From positions 1 through 13,223 of the forward strand of contig JBGPCQ010000077.1 of the NCBI GenBank assembly GCA_041481895.1: 13,223 nucleotides of DNA, in the 5' to 3' direction. Shown one piece after another: positions 1 to 6,755 of this stretch. The notes below the pieces were generated by a model. It worked only from the letters and a program-made list of their open reading frames with translations. It was not told where the DNA came from and did not search any database. The translations under genes and the position numbers were made by a program. Origin of the DNA: JAMPXD01 sp041481895. GTDB taxonomy: Bacteria > Desulfobacterota > Desulfuromonadia > Geobacterales > Geobacteraceae. Position 1 is the stretch's first letter; the number at the start of each line of letters is the position of its first letter.

Positions 1-532
1 CGCAGACCACCTGCGCCTCCGCGGCGCAGTTCTCCGCCGCGACCCGGGCCGCCTCGTCAACACAGAGCAGGGTAGCGGCTTCCATCTCGACCGGGGTCTC
101 TTTTCCGGTTTTGTACCGGTTGAACGCGTACCCCCCGAGCAGGTGCCCTTCCAGGGCCGCCTGGAGCCATTCCGGGCCGTTCCCCCCCGCCAGGTGGAGT
201 ACGGAGCTGAACGTCCCGATCCCCGCGCAGCGCAGCGCCTTGATCGCGCTGCCGCCGGCCTGCCGCATCCGGTCGCGGTTCAATTCGCCCCGTGTGCCGA
301 GCCCCACGAGCAGGAGCCGGTCCGGGGCAACGCGGCCGAGGGTGTGGATCATGACGGTCTTGTTCAGTTTCCCGGTAAATTCCCCCTCCCGCGCCAGGGC
401 GCCGAGGCAGCCGCCGAGGGCGCGGTCGAGTTCGGCGACCAGGGGAGAATCGGTCTCTTTTTCACAGCATCCGAGGACAAGGGTGCGGCAGGAATGGCTG
501 AGCGGGTTTTCGGCTGCAAGCGTGAATTTCAT
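1..532 (-). CDS. pepA: Leucyl aminopeptidase (M17 family), N-terminal part only
   Basis: The reading frame starts at the ATG at 532 and is still open at the left edge, giving the first 177 residues of a protein whose 3' part is outside the window. An AGGAG ribosome-binding site lies 7 bases before the ATG. The visible part (starting MKFTLAAENPLSH) resembles the non-catalytic N-terminal domain of M17 aminopeptidases: alternating strands such as RTLVLGCCEKE and RLLLVGLGTRGEL, followed by the segment HLLGGYAFNRYK that precedes the catalytic domain in this family. The metal-binding catalytic domain would lie beyond the edge and cannot be checked. M17 enzymes are cytoplasmic hexamers that remove N-terminal residues from peptides; some also bind DNA. 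It is last in the minus-strand run, separated from the thiolase gene by 355 bp carrying a repeat, so it may have its own promoter. The family call is likely but rests on the N-domain only. Confidence 0.75.
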   Translation of the reverse strand, partial: MKFTLAAENPLSHSCRTLVLGCCEKETDSPLVAELDRALGGCLGALAREGEFTGKLNKTVMIHTLGRVAPDRLLLVGLGTRGELNRDRMRQAGGSAIKALRCAGIGTFSSVLHLAGGNGPEWLQAALEGHLLGGYAFNRYKTGKETPVEMEAATLLCVDEAARVAAENCAAEAQVVC

Positions 533-648
533 GGACAAGCTCCTCTCCGGGCGGGCCGGATCGATAGACGGGGATTTTTTCTCTCCAAGATTACCATAAA
601 TTCCGCCCGGTGCGTTCAGCGCACAAAAAAATCAAGATAAAAGGCGGT

Positions 649-747
649 TTCAGCTTCAGGATTACTTCAAGATTACTTTCAATCCCAGAAGCTTTTCATT
701 CTGAATCCGGGTAATCATGAGGTAATCATGAGGCAAAAAAGCTTTTC
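649..747 (+). repeat. Family 2 intergenic palindromic repeat, copy A
   Basis: A 99-bp element that begins TTCAGCTTCAGGATTAC and ends GAGGCAAAAAAGCTTTTC. Its left half carries two 11-bp units TTCARGATTAC. Its right half carries the same motif inverted (GTAATCATGAG twice), so the whole can fold as a long imperfect hairpin. The same left 28 bp and right 37 bp recur in inverse orientation at 4717-4805 with one mismatch in each end, while the centre differs. It lies between the thiolase 3' end and pepA. The rest of this 355-bp gap (533-648 and 748-887) shows the pepA ribosome-binding site and a 15-bp repeat remnant at 817, but no convincing promoter or terminator. Confidence 0.75.
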
Positions 748-816
748 AACATTTTCACAAATGAACCGACATTTCGGAACTATGACCGACAAAAAGGCAA
801 TGATGTCCTGATGTCT

Positions 817-831
817 GCGGATAACATCTGA
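817..831 (+). repeat. Remnant of a family 1 repeat end
   Basis: The 15 bases GCGGATAACATCTGA are identical to the start of the family 1 element at 13106. No matching second arm is visible before the thiolase stop codon, so this looks like a decayed or half element. A chance match of 15 bases within 13 kb is unlikely, but the remnant is short. Confidence 0.45.
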
Positions 832-887
832 AGGGTCTGTGTGGCGGGTCTACCTGTTTTGGTGCGGTTGCCGGGAGAGGAACTGCA

Positions 888-2150
888 TCAGCCGCTCCTC
901 CTGAGGACCGTGACGCAGTTCGTGACGGCCGAACCGCCGATGTTGAAGCTCACCCCCACTTGCGGTACCCTGCCGGAGAGCCGTGCCCCGATCGGATCGT
1001 CGATGAGCTGCTTGTAGAGCAGGGCATGCATGGAGACGCCGGTGGCCCCGACCGGGTGCCCCTTGGCCTTGAGTCCCCCCGACAGGTTGACGGCGCAGCG
1101 TTCGTCGTCGCGGGTGAAGCGCCCCTCCAGGTAGTCGTATCCCGCCCGGCCGTCGCGCGACAGGCCGAGCGCCTCGGTGGAGAGGAGCTGGCTGATCGTG
1201 AAGCAGTCATGCACCTCGGCCAGGTCCAGATCGTCACTGGTGACCCGCGCCTCGGCGAAGGCGCGCCGGACCGCTTCCTTGCCGGCCCGGTAGGCATACA
1301 TATCGGAGCGCGTCGAGATGGCCAGCCGCTCGTTGACATGCCCGATGCCGGCGATCTGGACGGACTTTGTGCCCGTACGCGGCACGTCGGCGCTTTTCAT
1401 GATGACCAGGGCGGCAGCGCCGTCGCTGACCAGCGAACAGTCGTGAAGCCTGAGCGGCGGCGCGATCATCGGATTCTTCTCCGGCGGCAGCGCCAGAATG
1501 GCGTCGGCCGTTACCAGCCCGAGCCTGTCGCTCGGCCCGCCGGCGGTGAAATGGGCCAGCGGGTTGTCGAGTCCGTTGCGGTAGCCGAGGGCGGCCACCG
1601 TGGCCAGCATCCGCTCTAACTCGGCGCTCTCCAGCCGGTAGTGGTCCTGATACCCCTTGGCGTATTCCGCGAACAGGCAGGGAAAACTGCCCGCCCCGGC
1701 CCCCTCTTCGGGCCAGTAGGAGCAGGTGGCCAGGGCATGGGTCACCCCCCTGGTATCGAGGAGGTTCATCTTTTCGACACCGACTACGAGCGCAATTCTC
1801 GCCCTGCCGGCCTCCACGGCATACAGCGCGTCGTAGAGGGCCACCGAGCCGGAGGCGCAGGCGTCTTCGCACCGGGTCATGGATTTGAATCTGAGCCCTT
1901 CCGGGTCGATCTCGGTGGCGAACGAGGCGAGGTGTTCCTGGTTGGCGAACAGTCCCGGCGCACACGACCCGACCCAGACACCGTCCACGTCCTTTCCTTC
2001 GATACCCGCATCCGCCAGGGCGCCCCGGCCGGCTTCGATCATCAGTTCGTAAATCGATTTCAGGTCCGTGACTTCACCGGTCTCACGGTTCTTCTGGACA
2101 AAGGACCCGAATTTGGAATTATAGGCGCCGATGATGCTGACCTGGCTCAT
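888..2150 (-). CDS. SCP2-type thiolase, probable acetyl-CoA acetyltransferase
   Basis: A 420-residue thiolase-fold protein expected to cleave acetoacetyl-CoA with CoA to two acetyl-CoA, the last step of 3-hydroxybutyrate use. Visible motifs are the nucleophile region EDACASGSVAL with Cys98, the HDCF motif at 314-317 that replaces the NEAF of classical thiolases, GHPVGATG at 364-371 with its His365, and a C-terminal NIGGSAVTNC. HDCF marks the SCP2/archaeal-type branch rather than the AtoB/PhaA branch. The ATG at 2150 is chosen because AGGAG lies about 8 bases before it and the protein then begins MSQVSIIGAYNSKFG, a normal thiolase N-terminus. An in-frame extension to 2390 only reads antisense-like sequence from the upstream dehydrogenase gene. 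It follows bdhA by 49 bp, so the two are probably co-transcribed. No DUF35 partner gene, often found beside such thiolases, is present. The precise acyl-CoA substrate is inferred from the neighbours. Confidence 0.85.
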   Translation of the reverse strand: MSQVSIIGAYNSKFGSFVQKNRETGEVTDLKSIYELMIEAGRGALADAGIEGKDVDGVWVGSCAPGLFANQEHLASFATEIDPEGLRFKSMTRCEDACASGSVALYDALYAVEAGRARIALVVGVEKMNLLDTRGVTHALATCSYWPEEGAGAGSFPCLFAEYAKGYQDHYRLESAELERMLATVAALGYRNGLDNPLAHFTAGGPSDRLGLVTADAILALPPEKNPMIAPPLRLHDCSLVSDGAAALVIMKSADVPRTGTKSVQIAGIGHVNERLAISTRSDMYAYRAGKEAVRRAFAEARVTSDDLDLAEVHDCFTISQLLSTEALGLSRDGRAGYDYLEGRFTRDDERCAVNLSGGLKAKGHPVGATGVSMHALLYKQLIDDPIGARLSGRVPQVGVSFNIGGSAVTNCVTVLRRSG

Positions 2151-2199
2151 GATGGACTCTCCTCTCGATAAAAACTGTGCTCGTAGACAAACTGCCCGA

Positions 2200-2982
2200 C
2201 TACTGCGCTGTCCAGCCGCCGTCGACGGGTATCGGCGCCCCGGTAATCTGGGCGGCCGCGCCGGAGCAGAGAAAAACCGCCAGCTCTCCCAGCTGCTCGA
2301 TGCTGACGAACTGCCGCGAGGGTTGCTTCTCGGCCAGGAGATCGCGCCCCCCCTCCTCGATATCGACCCCGAGCGCTTCGGCCCGGGCAATGATCTGGGG
2401 TTCGATCAGCTCGGTCCGGGTCCAGCCGGGGCAGATGGCGTTGCAGGTGATCCCGAGACCGGCCGTTTCCAGGGCCACCACCTTGGTCAGCCCCACCAGG
2501 CCGTGCTTGGCGGTCACGTAGGCCGCCTTGTTGGCCGAAGCCACCAGGCCGTGCACTGAGGCGATGTTGATGATCCGGCCCCACCCCTTTCCCTTCATGT
2601 GCGGCAGGGCATGATGAATGGTGTGGAACGACGACGAGAGGTTGATGGCGATGACGGCGTCCCACTTCTCGGGCGGAAACTCCTCCACCGGGGCCGTGTG
2701 CTGGATGCCGGCATTGTTGACCAGGATGTCGATCCCCCCCAGCTGCGCCGCCGTAGCGGCCACCAGTGCCCCGATCTCGGCCGGGCGGGTCATGTCGGCC
2801 CCGTTGTAGGCCACCGTGACGCCATGTTCCGCCGCCATACCCAAGCGGAGCCGTTCGATGGCGGCGGCATCGCCGAAGCCGTTCAACATGATGCCGCAGC
2901 CCCGGGCGGCCAGGGCCCGGGCAATGCCCAGGCCGATGCCGCTGGTGGACCCGGTGATCAGCGCGTTCTTTCCTTTCAGCAT
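2200..2982 (-). CDS. bdhA: D-3-hydroxybutyrate dehydrogenase (SDR family)
   Basis: A 260-residue short-chain dehydrogenase expected to oxidise D-3-hydroxybutyrate to acetoacetate with NAD+ in the cytoplasm. The cofactor motif TGSTSGIG is at 10-17 and NNAG at 89-92. The catalytic set is Asn114, Ser142, Tyr155 and Lys159, the same positions as I recall for the Pseudomonas 3-hydroxybutyrate dehydrogenase. Stretches such as GIQHTAPVEEFPPEKWD, IINIASVHGLVAS and NAICPGWTRT, and the end VDGGWTAQ, are typical of this enzyme rather than of generic SDRs. The start at 2982 has AGGAG 7 bases upstream and begins MLKGKNALITGS; a longer frame to 3051 reaches into a repeat-adjacent spacer and is not needed. 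The gene lies between two tandem repeats upstream (from scoB) and the thiolase gene downstream. It is one of the most secure calls in the window. Confidence 0.94.
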   Translation of the reverse strand: MLKGKNALITGSTSGIGLGIARALAARGCGIMLNGFGDAAAIERLRLGMAAEHGVTVAYNGADMTRPAEIGALVAATAAQLGGIDILVNNAGIQHTAPVEEFPPEKWDAVIAINLSSSFHTIHHALPHMKGKGWGRIINIASVHGLVASANKAAYVTAKHGLVGLTKVVALETAGLGITCNAICPGWTRTELIEPQIIARAEALGVDIEEGGRDLLAEKQPSRQFVSIEQLGELAVFLCSGAAAQITGAPIPVDGGWTAQ

Positions 2983-3039
2983 GGTATTCTCCTGAACCGG
3001 CAAAGCCGGAAACACATGGGAAAACGTAACATCTAATTG

Positions 3040-3141
3040 CACGCGGATCAAATCTGATAACTTCGGATAAAAATCGGATTAACCCTTCTGTTTTTTTTAA
3101 AATCAGACTTTAATCAGATTCTATCCGATGTTATCCGCGTG
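3040..3141 (-). repeat. Family 1 palindromic repeat, tandem copy 1
   Basis: A 102-bp element with ends CACGCGGAT and ATCCGCGTG. The two arms are imperfect inverted repeats of roughly 40 bp. Each is made of 10-11 bp steps that restart with GAT (for example GATAACTTCG then GATAAAAATCG), so the transcript could form a long bulged hairpin. Copy 2 at 3179 differs at only two bases in 102, both in the central T-run (eight T here). The identity extends a few bases beyond each end (TTG before, AAACG after). It lies in the 339-bp gap between scoB and bdhA. No open gene is seen in that gap. Confidence 0.85.
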
Positions 3142-3178
3142 AAACGCTGTTGACTTATTCCTCAAAACCAAGACTTTG

Positions 3179-3280
3179 CACGCGGATCAAATCTGATAAC
3201 TTCGGATAAAAATCGGATTAACCCTTCTGTGGTTTTTAAAATCAGACTTTAATCAGATTCTATCCGATGTTATCCGCGTG
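3179..3280 (-). repeat. Family 1 palindromic repeat, tandem copy 2
   Basis: Direct duplicate of the element at 3040, with a 139-bp period and a 37-bp unrelated spacer. The two copies differ only where GG interrupts the central T-run here. It ends 41 bp past the scoB stop codon (reading in the transcription direction, it is the first repeat met after scoB). Possible roles are transcript stabilisation or partial termination between scoB and bdhA; neither can be shown from sequence. Confidence 0.85.
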
Positions 3281-3321
3281 AAACGATTTTTGATAGTGAT
3301 TCTCCGAAAGCGCCTGTCAAG

Positions 3322-3966
3322 TTATGCCAGCCCCGAAGCGACGCGCAGCGGCGGCTCGGTGCAGTTCCTGATCTCCTCGACGGTGTGCCCCGGAGCCAGC
3401 TCCACCAGCAGCAGACCATCCGCGGTCACATCCAGCACCGCCCGGTCGGTGATGATCCGGTTAACCACCCCCCTGCCGGTCAGCGGCAGGGTGCAGCGAT
3501 TGAGGATCTTCGGCTCACCCTGTTTGTTGACGTGATCCATGATGATCACGATCCGCTTGGCGCCGTGCACCAGGTCCATGGCGCCCCCCATCCCCTTGAC
3601 CATCTTGCCCGGTATGACCCAGTTGGCCAGGTCCCCCTTTGCTGAGACCTCCATCCCCCCCAGGATGGCCAGGTCGATGTGACCCCCCCGGATCATGGCG
3701 AACGATTCGGCGCTGCTGAACAGGGCCGCGCCGGGGATCATGGTGATGGTCTCCTTGCCGGCGTTGATCAGGTCGGGATCCAGCTCCTCCTCGGTCGGAT
3801 AGGGGCCGATGCCGAGCAGGCCGTTTTCCGACTGCAGCACTACCCGCTTCCCCTCGGGGATATAGTTGGCGACCAGGGTCGGCATGCCGATCCCCAGGTT
3901 GACGTAGTAGCCGTCCTCTATCTCCCGGGCGGCGCGCTGCGCGATCTCTTCACGTGCCCATGTCAT
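3322..3966 (-). CDS. scoB: 3-oxoacid CoA-transferase, subunit B
   Basis: A 214-residue beta subunit of a family I CoA-transferase. It contains the SENG motif (46-49) with the catalytic glutamate Glu47, which forms the enzyme-CoA thioester, and the family block ILGGMEVSAKGDLANW around 101-116 followed by IPGKMVKGMGGAMDLV. With ScoA it moves CoA from succinyl-CoA (or another acyl-CoA) to acetoacetate, giving acetoacetyl-CoA for the thiolase. The ATG at 3966 overlaps the scoA stop as ATGA and has AAAGGAG 7 bases upstream, which indicates translational coupling and equal subunit supply. Its sequence is closest, from memory, to the ScoB/SCOT group. The AtoA (acetate/butyrate donor) alternative is not fully excluded, because donor choice cannot be read from motifs. 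Confidence 0.93.
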   Translation of the reverse strand: MTWAREEIAQRAAREIEDGYYVNLGIGMPTLVANYIPEGKRVVLQSENGLLGIGPYPTEEELDPDLINAGKETITMIPGAALFSSAESFAMIRGGHIDLAILGGMEVSAKGDLANWVIPGKMVKGMGGAMDLVHGAKRIVIIMDHVNKQGEPKILNRCTLPLTGRGVVNRIITDRAVLDVTADGLLLVELAPGHTVEEIRNCTEPPLRVASGLA

Positions 3967-4661
3967 GCTGCAGCTCCTTTCCGCACGGTCCGCCGTTCGA
4001 TCCGTTTTTCCTGATGTTCGCAGCGGATGATGCGCTGGACGTAGATGCTCGGGGTATGGACCTGCTCCGGTTCCAGTTCGCCGATTGCGGCCATGATCTC
4101 CACTTCGGCGATGGTTATTTTTCCGGCAGCAGCCATCATCGGGTTGAAGTTGCGCGCCGTCCTCCGGTACTGCAGGTTGCCGAGGCCGTCGCCGCGCCAG
4201 GCCTTGACCAGGGCGAAGTCGGCCTTGAGCCCCAGCTCCAGCAGGTATTCCTTGCCGTCGAAGATCCGCGTTTCGCGCCCTTCGGCAATCGGCGTACCGA
4301 CCCCGGCCGGGGTATAGAAGGCCGGGATTCCGGCGCCGCCGGCCCTGATCCGCTCGGCCAGGGTCCCCTGGGGCACCAGGTCCACCTCCAGCTCGCCGGA
4401 GAGATACTGGCGCTCGAACTCCCTGTTCTCGCCGACATAGGAGGCGACCATCTTTTTGATCTGGCGGTTTTCGAGCAGCAGCCCGAGCCCCCAGTCGTCG
4501 ACCCCGCAGTTGTTGGAAATGACAGTCAGGTTCTTCACCCCGGTCTCGCGCAGACCGAGGATCAGGTTCTCCGGTATCCCCACCAGGCCGAAACCGCCGA
4601 CCATGATGGTCGCGCCGTCCGGAATACCAGCCAGAGCCTCCGGTATGGATGTACAGATCAT
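3963..4661 (-). CDS. scoA: 3-oxoacid CoA-transferase, subunit A
   Basis: A 232-residue alpha subunit of the heteromeric CoA-transferase. The glycine-rich motif GGFGLVGIPENLI lies near residues 22-34. It is followed by SNNCGVDDWGLGLLL, SYVGENREFERQYLSGELEV and VPQGTLAERIRAGGAGIPAF, all hallmark blocks of ScoA-type subunits. The start at 4661 (MICTSIPEALAG) is preceded by GGAGG at a 6-base distance. A longer frame to 4808 would translate the family 2 repeat and is rejected. It is the first gene of the four-gene ketone-body module and overlaps scoB by 4 bp. The 212-bp gap to livM contains repeat copy B and a heptamer array, so whether it is read from the upstream transporter promoter or from a local one is unresolved. 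Donor specificity (succinyl-CoA versus acetyl-/butyryl-CoA) is not visible. Confidence 0.93.
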   Translation of the reverse strand: MICTSIPEALAGIPDGATIMVGGFGLVGIPENLILGLRETGVKNLTVISNNCGVDDWGLGLLLENRQIKKMVASYVGENREFERQYLSGELEVDLVPQGTLAERIRAGGAGIPAFYTPAGVGTPIAEGRETRIFDGKEYLLELGLKADFALVKAWRGDGLGNLQYRRTARNFNPMMAAAGKITIAEVEIMAAIGELEPEQVHTPSIYVQRIIRCEHQEKRIERRTVRKGAAA

Positions 4662-4682
4662 GTCGTTCCTCCGGTGATTCAA

Positions 4683-4703
4683 GGATGAAGGCTGAAGGAT
4701 GAA
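4683..4703 (-). repeat. Heptamer tandem array in the scoA leader
   Basis: Three 7-bp units, read on the minus strand as TTCATCC, TTCAGCC, TTCATCC. They sit between family 2 repeat B and the scoA ribosome-binding site. The same TTCATNN heptad, four units, occurs in the uspA-livG gap at 9507-9534. Confidence 0.6.
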
Positions 4704-4716
4704 ATTAAATAACTCA

Positions 4717-4805
4717 GAAAAGCTTTTTTGCCTCAAGATTACCTCATGATTACTTGGATTTTTGATTAAAATCTTGTGTAATCTTGAAGTAATCGTGAAG
4801 CTGAA
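4717..4805 (-). repeat. Family 2 intergenic palindromic repeat, copy B
   Basis: An 89-bp element that, on the minus strand, matches copy A (649-747): it begins TTCAGCTTCACGATTAC and ends GAGGCAAAAAAGCTTTTC. Both ends are almost identical between copies, while the central 20-30 bp differ in sequence and length. Internal units GATTAC-TTCAA-GATTAC and GTAATC-ATGAG-GTAATC give an 11-bp period on each arm. It lies between livM and scoA, so in any read-through transcript it would form a hairpin at the boundary between the transporter and the ketone-body genes. Confidence 0.75.
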
Positions 4806-4873
4806 CAAGGTTTTGCATCAAGAAGTTGCCAGACACTTTGCTCAGTAATTATAAACTTACACGTCGCAAGCGA

Positions 4874-5815
4874 CTATAAAGAACGTTTCAGCACCCGGGC
4901 CAGCTCGCCGACGAAACCGCGGCGAAAGACCAGGACGCAGACCACAAATATACCCCCGATGATTACGGTGATCCAGGATCCGACCGAGCTCAGTTCGGAC
5001 TGGAGTGTCACCACGGTGAATGCGCCGACCAGGGGGCCGAGCACCGTACCGACCCCTCCCAGAAGCGTCATCAGAACCACTTCACCGGAGGTGTGCCAAC
5101 TGACATCGGTCAACGAAGCGAGCTGAAACACCAGCGACTTCATTGCGCCGGCCATGCCGGCCATTGCCGCCGAGATTACAAAAGCAATCAGCTTGAATCT
5201 CTCCACCTTGTACCCCAGTGAAACAGCCCGCGGCTCATTCTCCCGGATTGCCTTCAGTACCTGGCCGAAGGGTGAATGAATCGTCCGGTAGATGATCCAG
5301 AAGCCAAGGCAGAACATTACGAAAACGAAGTAGTAGAGGTTGAGCCCGAGGGGGCTGCCGCCAACGGAATAGACATGGTTCAAATCGATCAGCCCGAAGA
5401 GATCGCCCCGGGGAATGCCCTGCAGGCCATCCTCGCCTCCGGTGAACGGCGCTTTGAGTGCTATGAAGTAGACGATCTGCGCCAGGGCCAGGGTGACCAT
5501 GGCAAAGTAGATTCCCTGCCGCCGGATCGCCAGGCTGCCGACAACATACCCCAAAAGAGCAGCAAAGAGCGTACCTCCCAGAACCCCTAATTCAGGGGTC
5601 AGGCCGCTGTTCTTCACCAGGTGGCCGGTAATATAGGATGCACCCCCGAAAAATGCGGCATGCCCGAAGGAAAGAAGCCCGGTATAACCGAGCAGCAGAT
5701 TGAAGGCAGAGGCAAACAGCGCAAAGCAGAGCAGCTTCATCATGAACACCGGATAGACAACAAACGGCGCCAAAAGGCCAAGGATTACAAGAAGGATCCA
5801 GATTTTCCTGTTCAT
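4874..5815 (-). CDS. livM: Branched-chain amino acid-type ABC transporter permease LivM
   Basis: A 313-residue inner-membrane permease, the second of the two channel subunits. It is strongly hydrophobic with about eight to ten predicted membrane segments. The N-terminal signature GYTGLLSFGHAAFFGG is at 43-58, and the coupling-loop region AIRENEPRAVSLGY at 189-202, which contacts the ATPases, is followed by MAGMAGAM. These are standard LivM features. The ATG at 5815 directly follows the livH stop (TGAATG) and its ribosome-binding site GGGAG lies inside the livH end, so translation is coupled. It is the last gene of the transporter block. A 5-bp inverted repeat overlaps its stop codon but lacks a U-run, so no terminator is claimed. 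Substrate cannot be deduced from the permease. Confidence 0.93.
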   Translation of the reverse strand: MNRKIWILLVILGLLAPFVVYPVFMMKLLCFALFASAFNLLLGYTGLLSFGHAAFFGGASYITGHLVKNSGLTPELGVLGGTLFAALLGYVVGSLAIRRQGIYFAMVTLALAQIVYFIALKAPFTGGEDGLQGIPRGDLFGLIDLNHVYSVGGSPLGLNLYYFVFVMFCLGFWIIYRTIHSPFGQVLKAIRENEPRAVSLGYKVERFKLIAFVISAAMAGMAGAMKSLVFQLASLTDVSWHTSGEVVLMTLLGGVGTVLGPLVGAFTVVTLQSELSSVGSWITVIIGGIFVVCVLVFRRGFVGELARVLKRSL

Positions 5816-6721
5816 TCAGGACTCCCTGCCGAACAGGCCGGCCGGCTTGACCAGCAGAACAATAACCATGATCAGGAAGATAACCGTGCTGGAGGCAGGG
5901 GCGTACACTACCTTGGTGAACCCCTCTACCATGCCGAGCAAAAGGCCGGTAACGATGGAACCCATGATCGAACCCATCCCGCCGATGACTACCACGGCAA
6001 ACACGATGATAATCATCTCCGACCCCATGACCGGGCTGACCGAATAGATCGGTGCGGCAAGCACCCCGGCAAAGGCGGCCAGGGCAACTCCATAGCCGTA
6101 GGTCAGGGTGATCATGAGCGGCACATTGACGCCGAACGCCTTCACCAGCTCCGGGTTTTCCGTCCCGGCGCGAAGAAAGGACCCGAGTTTCGTCCGTTCA
6201 ATAACATACCAGGTGCCGAAACAGACCAGAAGGGAGATGCCAATCACCCAGAGGCGGTATTTCGGGAACATCATGAAGCCGAGATTGACCGCGCCATTCA
6301 GAATTTCCGGTTTTGCCTCGTAGGGATCGCCCGATACATTAAAAAAATTGGTAAAGACCCCTTGAATAATGAGAGCCAGGCCGAAGGTGAACAGCAGGCC
6401 GTACAAGTGGTCAAATTTGTACAGCCTGCTCAACATGGTTTTTTCAATCACGATTCCCAGCGCCCCTACCACCAGCGGGGCTACGATCAAGGCCGCCCAG
6501 TAATTGAGGTGAAAATCCGGCATCCCGATCATTGGGCCCAGCGACGTGTAGCCGAGGAGCGCTACATACGCGCCCAGCATATAGAGTGCCCCGTGGGCAA
6601 AGTTGACAATATTCAGCAGGCCGAAAATCACTGCCAGGCCGAGGCTCAGAATGGCGTAGAAAACACCGTTGTTGAGGCCCAGCATAACCTGCGACATGAC
6701 CGTCTGAAAGGTGATTTCCAT
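5816..6721 (-). CDS. livH: Branched-chain amino acid-type ABC transporter permease LivH
   Basis: A 301-residue inner-membrane permease that pairs with LivM to form the channel. The typical LivH stretch LLNIVNFAHGALYMLGAY lies at 35-52, several further hydrophobic segments follow, and the cytoplasmic loop with RAGTENPELVKAFGVN matches the ATPase-coupling region of the family. The C-terminus ends LLVKPAGLFGRES, a common LivH ending. The start at 6721 has GGGAG 6 bases upstream. It begins 34 bp after livK and abuts livM without a gap. A long open frame on the opposite strand over this region is rich in His, Gln and Asp and is an antisense artefact. Confidence 0.94.
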   Translation of the reverse strand: MEITFQTVMSQVMLGLNNGVFYAILSLGLAVIFGLLNIVNFAHGALYMLGAYVALLGYTSLGPMIGMPDFHLNYWAALIVAPLVVGALGIVIEKTMLSRLYKFDHLYGLLFTFGLALIIQGVFTNFFNVSGDPYEAKPEILNGAVNLGFMMFPKYRLWVIGISLLVCFGTWYVIERTKLGSFLRAGTENPELVKAFGVNVPLMITLTYGYGVALAAFAGVLAAPIYSVSPVMGSEMIIIVFAVVVIGGMGSIMGSIVTGLLLGMVEGFTKVVYAPASSTVIFLIMVIVLLVKPAGLFGRES

Positions 6722-6755
6722 GGTATGCTCCCGGGGTCATCCCTTCGTGAAAGAC

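Noticed and set aside
610..624. Inverted repeat GTGCG-TTCAG-CGCAC upstream of pepA
   Set aside because: Only 5 bp of stem. The A-run lies on the wrong side for a minus-strand terminator, and no plus-strand gene needs one.
2151..2390. In-frame 80-residue N-terminal extension of the thiolase
   Set aside because: It overlaps the 3' end of bdhA in another frame, is rich in Arg, Ser and Pro, and lacks family similarity; the ATG at 2150 has a good ribosome-binding site.
3037..3285. Tandem repeats as a short CRISPR array
   Set aside because: Only two units of 102 bp with a palindromic structure and a single 37-bp spacer, no cas genes, and a dispersed third copy; it is a dispersed hairpin repeat.
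649..4805. Composite transposon enclosing the ketone-body genes
   Set aside because: The flanking elements carry no transposase, no coding capacity and no visible target duplication, so only the inverted-repeat bracket is reported.
4815..4831. Sigma-54-like TGGCAACTTCTTGATGC ahead of scoA
   Set aside because: The GG-to-GC distance is 2 bp too long, and sigma-54 promoters do not tolerate spacing changes.
4863..4874. GTCGC-AA-GCGAC hairpin at the livM stop codon as a terminator
   Set aside because: A 2-base loop and short stem with no following U-run in the direction of transcription.
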